From Stratiolaelaps scimitus (lineage: Eukaryota; Arthropoda; Arachnida; Mesostigmata; Laelapidae): DNA of 64,000 nt. The stretch lies in the NCBI GenBank assembly GCA_019614645.1, contig JABWDB010000069.1, positions 372,001 through 436,000 of the forward strand, in the 5' to 3' direction. Within the stretch, counting starts at the first letter, position 1. Every line of letters begins with the position of its first letter. The translations under genes and the position numbers were made by a program. The notes under the pieces are model-generated. The model searched no databases and was not told the DNA's origin. It was given only the letters and a program-made list of their open reading frames with translations. Below are positions 59,304 through 64,000 of this stretch, one piece after another.

Positions 59304-60837
59304 GGTGGTAATCGGATGGAGCAGTGTGTGAGCTATGCGTCGGGCACGATAGAATTTCCCGCCCAAGATCAGGAACAGTGTGGCGGGTAGCCAAAGAAAC
59401 ACAGACAATATGATCATAGATATCACTTTCCGTTGCCTTATGCCCCTCCGCGGGCGTTTCCTGTCAATTTCGCGGCTTAGCTCGGCTGAGTTGTGTCTTC
59501 TGCCTGCAGGTTTGATCAGCTCAAAACAGAGAATATCCCCTTCCGATCAGATCGAATAAACAGCATTAGCTTGTGCCCATTCACTCTGGGTCTAACCACT
59601 CCTTTTTGGGGTTTATCGTAGAATATTCACTTCTCATCTCCTGTAACAGTTTGGTACACTTCAGAACACTTTCATGTTTGTTGAGCGAGCAAATGGTGAG
59701 ATGGGTGCCAGTGGTTGCCATCGTCGTTGAGTTCATGTGACGCCCGCTTCCATTTCTTCTACACCTGTCCTAGGTCGTGTACGAGACGCACAACAGTTGC
59801 TTCCCGGATGATCAGCAAGCTCTTGAGTTGACTGCGCCGAATTGTCATTCGAGACATCCAGTCATTCGTCATCGTCTGTTTCTCGTTGCCGTCCGCAACG
59901 TTCCTTGCAGTGAAACGATTCTCTTCCGACTATGTCCGATGCTGCGGATTTCCCTTCCATGTCACACACGCAATCCCCGTGATCCCAACTACATTTTTTC
60001 CAGTTCGAAAATAATGAAAAAGGAGACAATATTGAATATGGATGTTTTCACTCTACATGTTTCGAAAACTGTGAAAATCCACCGGCGACGGGCAACAAAG
60101 ATGTAAACAAATCGACAGATGAGGAACTAACGAGGGAATTGCGAGCCCGCCAAGTTTCATGCGTATTCTGCTCTTCAAGATGAAATGGGAGCAGGTTAAC
60201 GTTGATATATACGTTATATATTGATCTGCCTATATATATATATATATATTCAACCTTCATTACCTGCCCACTGCATTGAGAGGCATCAATGGCTCACATT
60301 GGTTTATCCACCAAAATTCAATTATCACCGAACGGTAACAAGCAAGAGACTTTTTGGCAACAGCAACTTTAAATTTTAAACGACGCCAATAGCGAGAAAC
60401 TACTTTCATTATTTAATCAGTCTACCAACTCGTGTTGGGTAGGTAGGTGTCACCTCAAAGTGGCTTTCTACAGCAAGACCGTTTTTATAGTTTAAAAATG
60501 AAAGTCTGCAATATCACAGACTTTGCCACATTTCACCATTATGCGTATTAGGAAGAATGGCTATATAGGTGTACGGCACTGTTTAGCATTGTACATTTAT
60601 TACCCATTATTGATTGGTGTGTAGGAAAACATAACCATATTAGTAAAAAAAGCCATACATTTTAATAAAATACGAAACAGCAAAATGGGCGTTTTGAAGG
60701 AATTTGTCGGCGATTCTTTGACCATTTGATATCACAGTATACGTTGATAAGACCATTCATTTTTTAAAAACTAAAAATCTAATAGTTAAGTCGTGACAGA
60801 GACGAGACAATGCAAAGTGTTATTAAACAGGGCAATG
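59304..60837. other. non-coding stretch
   Basis: No gene is recognised. A (TA)n tract lies at 60232-60251. The remainder is unique sequence up to the presumed LTR start. Confidence 0.5.
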
Positions 60838-61246
60838 TGTGACGAACGGACGAGTGGTTCGTCAGATTATGAATACATAAAAGGTAGAGAGCATAGTTAT
60901 TTATCATACAGCATGTTTATTCGTCAAACGAATGTAAATATTATTACAAAATAAATGTGTATTATGGTGTTATTAATAATTAAAATAATAAATTGAACAT
61001 AGCGCGCTAGAGGTCAGGTCGGGCGGGCGGTTTCCTCAAGGTAGCCGCACAGACTTCACCCCACTTCGAGTCCGCCGCCCAACCCACACACATCTCTCGA
61101 CAACCCGTGCGCCATCTTGTGGACACCGGTCTGTCTTCATCTCGACCGACCCGACTCTCTGCGCTATCCCATTGTCTCAACAAGTCCAAGTGTCTTTCCT
61201 TTACTATTCAAGGGTAGTTCGCTTAGTAAGGGCCGCGTCGATTACA
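60838..61246 (+). repeat. probable 5' LTR
   Basis: It begins TGTGACGAAC and ends TTACA directly before the primer binding site, giving TG...CA termini and a length of 409 bp. A 7-bp inverted repeat gacgaac/gttcgtc sits at its start (60841-60847 and 60857-60863). A TATA-like cataaaagg follows at 60876-60884, and AATAAA signals lie at 60950-60955 and 60987-60992. The right end is well supported by the primer binding site; the left end is tentative. Confidence 0.6.
60876..60992 (+). promoter_or_regulatory. LTR TATA-like box and polyadenylation signals
   Basis: cataaaagg at 60876-60884 may position pol II initiation. AATAAA at 60950-60955 and 60987-60992 would then lie in the R region, as in other LTR elements. 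Assignment is by position and consensus only. Confidence 0.4.
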
Positions 61247-61269
61247 TGGTGTCAGAAGAAACTCGAACC
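61247..61269 (+). other. primer binding site, tRNA-Leu-like
   Basis: The sequence starts TGGTGTCAGAAG immediately after the LTR. Its complement ends in CTTCTGACACCA, which matches the acceptor end plus CCA of animal tRNA-Leu (5' strand GTCAGGA) as I recall it. The complementarity appears to continue into a GGTTCGA T-loop, so up to 23 nt could pair. This tRNA 3' end primes minus-strand cDNA. Confidence 0.75.
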
Positions 61270-61803
61270 TGCGTCCCGCACAGCCCATCGGTACGGACCA
61301 GTTCGCCCATCGATTTGTGAATCGCCCGGACTCATCACTGTCGCGTCACGCTAACATCATTGCTGACACCGACACCCCATCTCCGGCATCTCACCTCAAC
61401 TAAAGTTCTCCACTGTGATCTTCAAGCGTCACGTTTCCGAATCTCAAGACGAAGTTGCTCACACTGGTCAACGATTTCTTCGTCGACGGAAGGGAGATTC
61501 TACGGTATCACACACAGCCAAGTCATCTCTCAATCTTCGTCCAACTGCGACCAGCCCACGTACGACGGACCCAGCCGTCATTCACCAACAACAATTACTC
61601 CTTCAAGCTCATCGTTCGCACTGTCTTCACACGGAATTCGCGAAATCATCAACATCGATTTCCGGTTTCAACAAACATCGCATTAGTGCAGTGCAGCGTC
61701 CTTATAGCTTCGTAGCGAGTTAAGTGCTGCGTCAGTGCTCAGTCACTTATCACCACTCTCAACATCAGGTTGGTCAATTCACAGTATTATCAACATCATA
61801 AAT
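61270..61803 (+). other. leader between primer binding site and gag
   Basis: 534 bp with several overlapping short frames of about 60-108 codons, none with a domain. It probably contains the packaging region. No structured element was identified by eye. Confidence 0.5.
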
Positions 61804-64000
61804 ATGTCAGGCGACGATGACCAAGCCCTCCTTCAAAGAGCCAAGACTATAAGAAAAGTTTGGCGAAAGAAGCAAACCATCAAGATCACTGAAATGTCTA
61901 CATTCACGAATCAATCTTTAGCTACACAAGGTCTGAAGAACGAGTGTGATATGTACATCGAACAATTAGACGAAATCGGCAATGAATTAAAAAAACAAAA
62001 CGAAGTCATAACTCAGTTATTGAGTGTCAGTGAAGATGAACTCGAAGCTGACATAACATCACAAGAAAAATATAAAGACGAAGCACGAAGAGCCCGGTAC
62101 TCAATGTTAGCTTTCGCCGACAAGTGTATGCATAGGGGCCCGCTCACATCGACGCCCAACGCGATCTCTGGCAGTGGCTCCCTGAACACCGCAACGCTTG
62201 ACGACCCGACAACTCCCCACCGCGAATTTTATCCGACACCTCCGAAATTTTATGGAGACGTGAAAAAATTCCGAGGCTGGTGGCAGCTATTCGACAACGC
62301 AGTTCACAGCAGAACAGACCTAAGCAACATCGAGAAATTCTGGAAGCTCAAAGGTGCTCTGGGAAGTGCAGCAGCTGATCAGATAGAGCATTTTGACTTC
62401 TCAGCGGAGCAATATAACCTGGCGATTGAAGCTATAAGGAAGAAGTACGACAATTCGGCGCTTGCGGAACAACAACATTGGCAAGCACTCAACAAATTCT
62501 GCAACGTGTCATCTCCATTCAAGCCTTATCAGTTCGAGATACTCGTTAGAACGATAAGTCAACATGTTAATGCGCTAGTAGCCTTAGGTACCAGAAAGGA
62601 TACCATTTCTTTCGCAGCTACACCACTAGTACTCAACTGCTTACCGCACAACATTAGGCTAGATTTTGTAAAAAATAACGATACGCAAAGAACGAGTAGA
62701 ACAGCAAATAGCCAACAGGTAGAAATAGAAGCTGAGATCGATTTACTTATCCAATACCTGGAAAAGCAGATCGAATGGCACAGACGGGCGAACGTCTCAG
62801 CTAGCATGACTAACAATAACGCTGGACAGTTCTCCAACAACAACATCAACAACAACAATATCAGTAGACAGTCAATTTCTAATACGTGCTCAAACAATCA
62901 AAATAATTTGTTCTCAACCCCGCTTAGCAGAAATCAATACAACCACAACAAGAATAGCAACAACAACAACAGGTTTCAGAACAACTCGTCCGATAATAGA
63001 GATCAAAGTAGCAAACATTCGAACGCCAGTAACAGCAACCGACAAACCAAACAAAACACCAACTTTCACTTTGCCGCTTCGACCAATCAACCAGAACAAA
63101 GATGTATTTTCTGCGACGAGGAACACGCCAGTTTCAAATGCATGGTCCCCTTGTCGAAGCAAGACAGAAATGAGCTGATCATTAAAGCCAACGCCTGTCA
63201 CAAGTGCCTTCACAGGAACCATGCAGCAGATCGTTGCAGGGCAACAGTACCTCAGTGTAAATTCTGCTCAGGTCGGCATTATATAATAATGTGCCCAAAA
63301 AATAAAATCACCACCACGGCACACATTTCACAAAAACGAACATTAAGAGACAGTAACGCTCACCTTCGCAAAAAAGAATCCATTCTTCCAACAGGTTACA
63401 TATGGGCCAAAAACGGCAATAAGCGTCTCCTGGTGCGCGCGCTGTTTGACACAGGTGCGCAACGTACGTACATCGCAAACCGCGTAACCCAAAAGCTAGG
63501 CACCAAGGCGGTTGACGCAAATACGATTGTAACCTGCACTGTAGGCGGAAAAATTTCCAACCCGGAAACTTTCAATATTTACGAGTTAACACTTCAAAGC
63601 CGTTTCGAACCACATAACTCCGTAAGCATTGCGGCTCTCGCAACGGAAGTAGTCTCGAGTGGCGAATTACCACTAACAAAAAACACTTTAAAGCTCTCTC
63701 CAGTCGCAGACCATATAGAAGGAGAGAACTCTCAAGCCATTGAGCTTTTGATCGGCGCAGACTATCTATCACAGATTTTCTCGGAAGACATAAAAAAAGG
63801 TCCCAATACACTGGCGATCAACACAATTTTCGGTTGGGTGTACTGTGGACCAGAGGACTCAAAACAATCAAACAATATCAAAACCACGTGCGCTTTTCAG
63901 TTGTCGCAATCGGTTGTAGACGATGAAGACACGTCAAACACCGTCACGTCGTCAACAATAACATGTCACGTCGCACCTACGGAAACGTCAGTTGCAGACG
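61804..64000 (+). CDS. BEL/Pao gag-pol polyprotein, N-terminal part (gag and protease)
   Basis: Open from ATG 61804 to the window edge, 732 codons, no stop. The N-terminal 140 residues are charged and probably coiled. A DUF1759-type gag domain starts near Y143 (YPTPPKFYGDVKKFRGWWQ) and runs to about 290. An asparagine-rich linker spans about 335-400. Three zinc-knuckle-like motifs follow at C434-C446, C465-C478 and C485-C497. The aspartic protease (DUF1758 type) shows catalytic D549 in LFDTGAQRTYI and a downstream LLIGADYL (648-655). FGWVYCG lies near 676. Gag assembles the particle and the protease cuts the polyprotein. Gag and protease share one frame, as is usual for this family. The reverse-transcriptase part lies outside the window. 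Confidence 0.92.
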   Translation, partial: MSGDDDQALLQRAKTIRKVWRKKQTIKITEMSTFTNQSLATQGLKNECDMYIEQLDEIGNELKKQNEVITQLLSVSEDELEADITSQEKYKDEARRARYSMLAFADKCMHRGPLTSTPNAISGSGSLNTATLDDPTTPHREFYPTPPKFYGDVKKFRGWWQLFDNAVHSRTDLSNIEKFWKLKGALGSAAADQIEHFDFSAEQYNLAIEAIRKKYDNSALAEQQHWQALNKFCNVSSPFKPYQFEILVRTISQHVNALVALGTRKDTISFAATPLVLNCLPHNIRLDFVKNNDTQRTSRTANSQQVEIEAEIDLLIQYLEKQIEWHRRANVSASMTNNNAGQFSNNNINNNNISRQSISNTCSNNQNNLFSTPLSRNQYNHNKNSNNNNRFQNNSSDNRDQSSKHSNASNSNRQTKQNTNFHFAASTNQPEQRCIFCDEEHASFKCMVPLSKQDRNELIIKANACHKCLHRNHAADRCRATVPQCKFCSGRHYIIMCPKNKITTTAHISQKRTLRDSNAHLRKKESILPTGYIWAKNGNKRLLVRALFDTGAQRTYIANRVTQKLGTKAVDANTIVTCTVGGKISNPETFNIYELTLQSRFEPHNSVSIAALATEVVSSGELPLTKNTLKLSPVADHIEGENSQAIELLIGADYLSQIFSEDIKKGPNTLAINTIFGWVYCGPEDSKQSNNIKTTCAFQLSQSVVDDEDTSNTVTSSTITCHVAPTETSVAD

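Larger units (their letters stand above)
60838..64000 (+). mobile_element. BEL/Pao LTR retrotransposon, 5' part, runs off the window
   Basis: The order is probable 5' LTR (60838-61246), primer binding site (61247-61269), leader, and a long gag-protease frame open to the window end. The protein motifs are those of BEL/Pao elements. Reverse transcriptase, RNase H, integrase and the 3' LTR should lie beyond 64000. The frame is uninterrupted for 732 codons, so the copy is young or still under constraint. The left LTR boundary is inferred from a TG start, not confirmed by a matching 3' LTR. Confidence 0.85.

Noticed and set aside
1..64000. CRISPR arrays, bacterial operons, phage genes
   Set aside because: No regularly spaced repeats with unique spacers and no bacterial gene organisation; the content is eukaryotic.

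Overview
This looks like nuclear DNA from an animal, most likely an arthropod; a mite or tick is possible, but no host gene in the window settles it. The evidence is long non-coding stretches rich in (AT)n, (AAT)n, (GA)n and (GT)n microsatellites, a tRNA-derived SINE family, non-LTR and BEL/Pao retrotransposons, and decayed mariner transposons. I see no operons, no bacterial ribosome-binding sites and no confidently recognisable host exon. Nearly all convincing coding sequence belongs to mobile elements. The window probably lies in intergenic or deep intronic DNA.

Layout. Positions 1-47 kb are mostly unique non-coding sequence with microsatellites. Scattered in it are two 5'-truncated LINE tails (about 5.36-5.62 and 39.30-39.57 kb), a full tRNA-derived SINE (12.12-12.27 kb), a decayed mariner transposase (26.4-27.1 kb, minus strand), a 31-bp tandem palindromic repeat (29.93-30.01 kb), and a second short dispersed repeat in two copies (36.57 and 40.04 kb), one with a tRNA-like head. 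At 47.1-47.2 kb is an 81-bp retroposed insert with a poly(A) tail and perfect 11-bp target-site duplications.

From about 47.4 to 52.66 kb lies an apparently intact non-LTR retrotransposon of the CR1/Jockey type. ORF1 is a gag-like protein with three zinc knuckles; ORF2 carries an apurinic-type endonuclease and reverse transcriptase. The two ORFs overlap as ATGA. The last roughly 57 bp of its 3' UTR resemble the 3' tail of the SINE family (copies at 12.1, 52.7 and 55.5 kb). This suggests a LINE/SINE partnership in which the LINE enzyme mobilises the SINE. One SINE copy sits tail-to-tail against the LINE end, followed by a second mariner pseudogene (52.86-53.56 kb).

From about 60.84 kb to the window end is the 5' part of a BEL/Pao LTR retrotransposon: a probable 5' LTR, a tRNA-Leu-like primer binding site, a 534-bp leader, and an uninterrupted gag-protease reading frame of 732 codons that runs off the window. 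A GC-rich island at 58.0-58.7 kb holds a speculative signal-peptide exon on the minus strand. An 18-bp perfect inverted repeat with a 3-nt loop lies at 59.27 kb.
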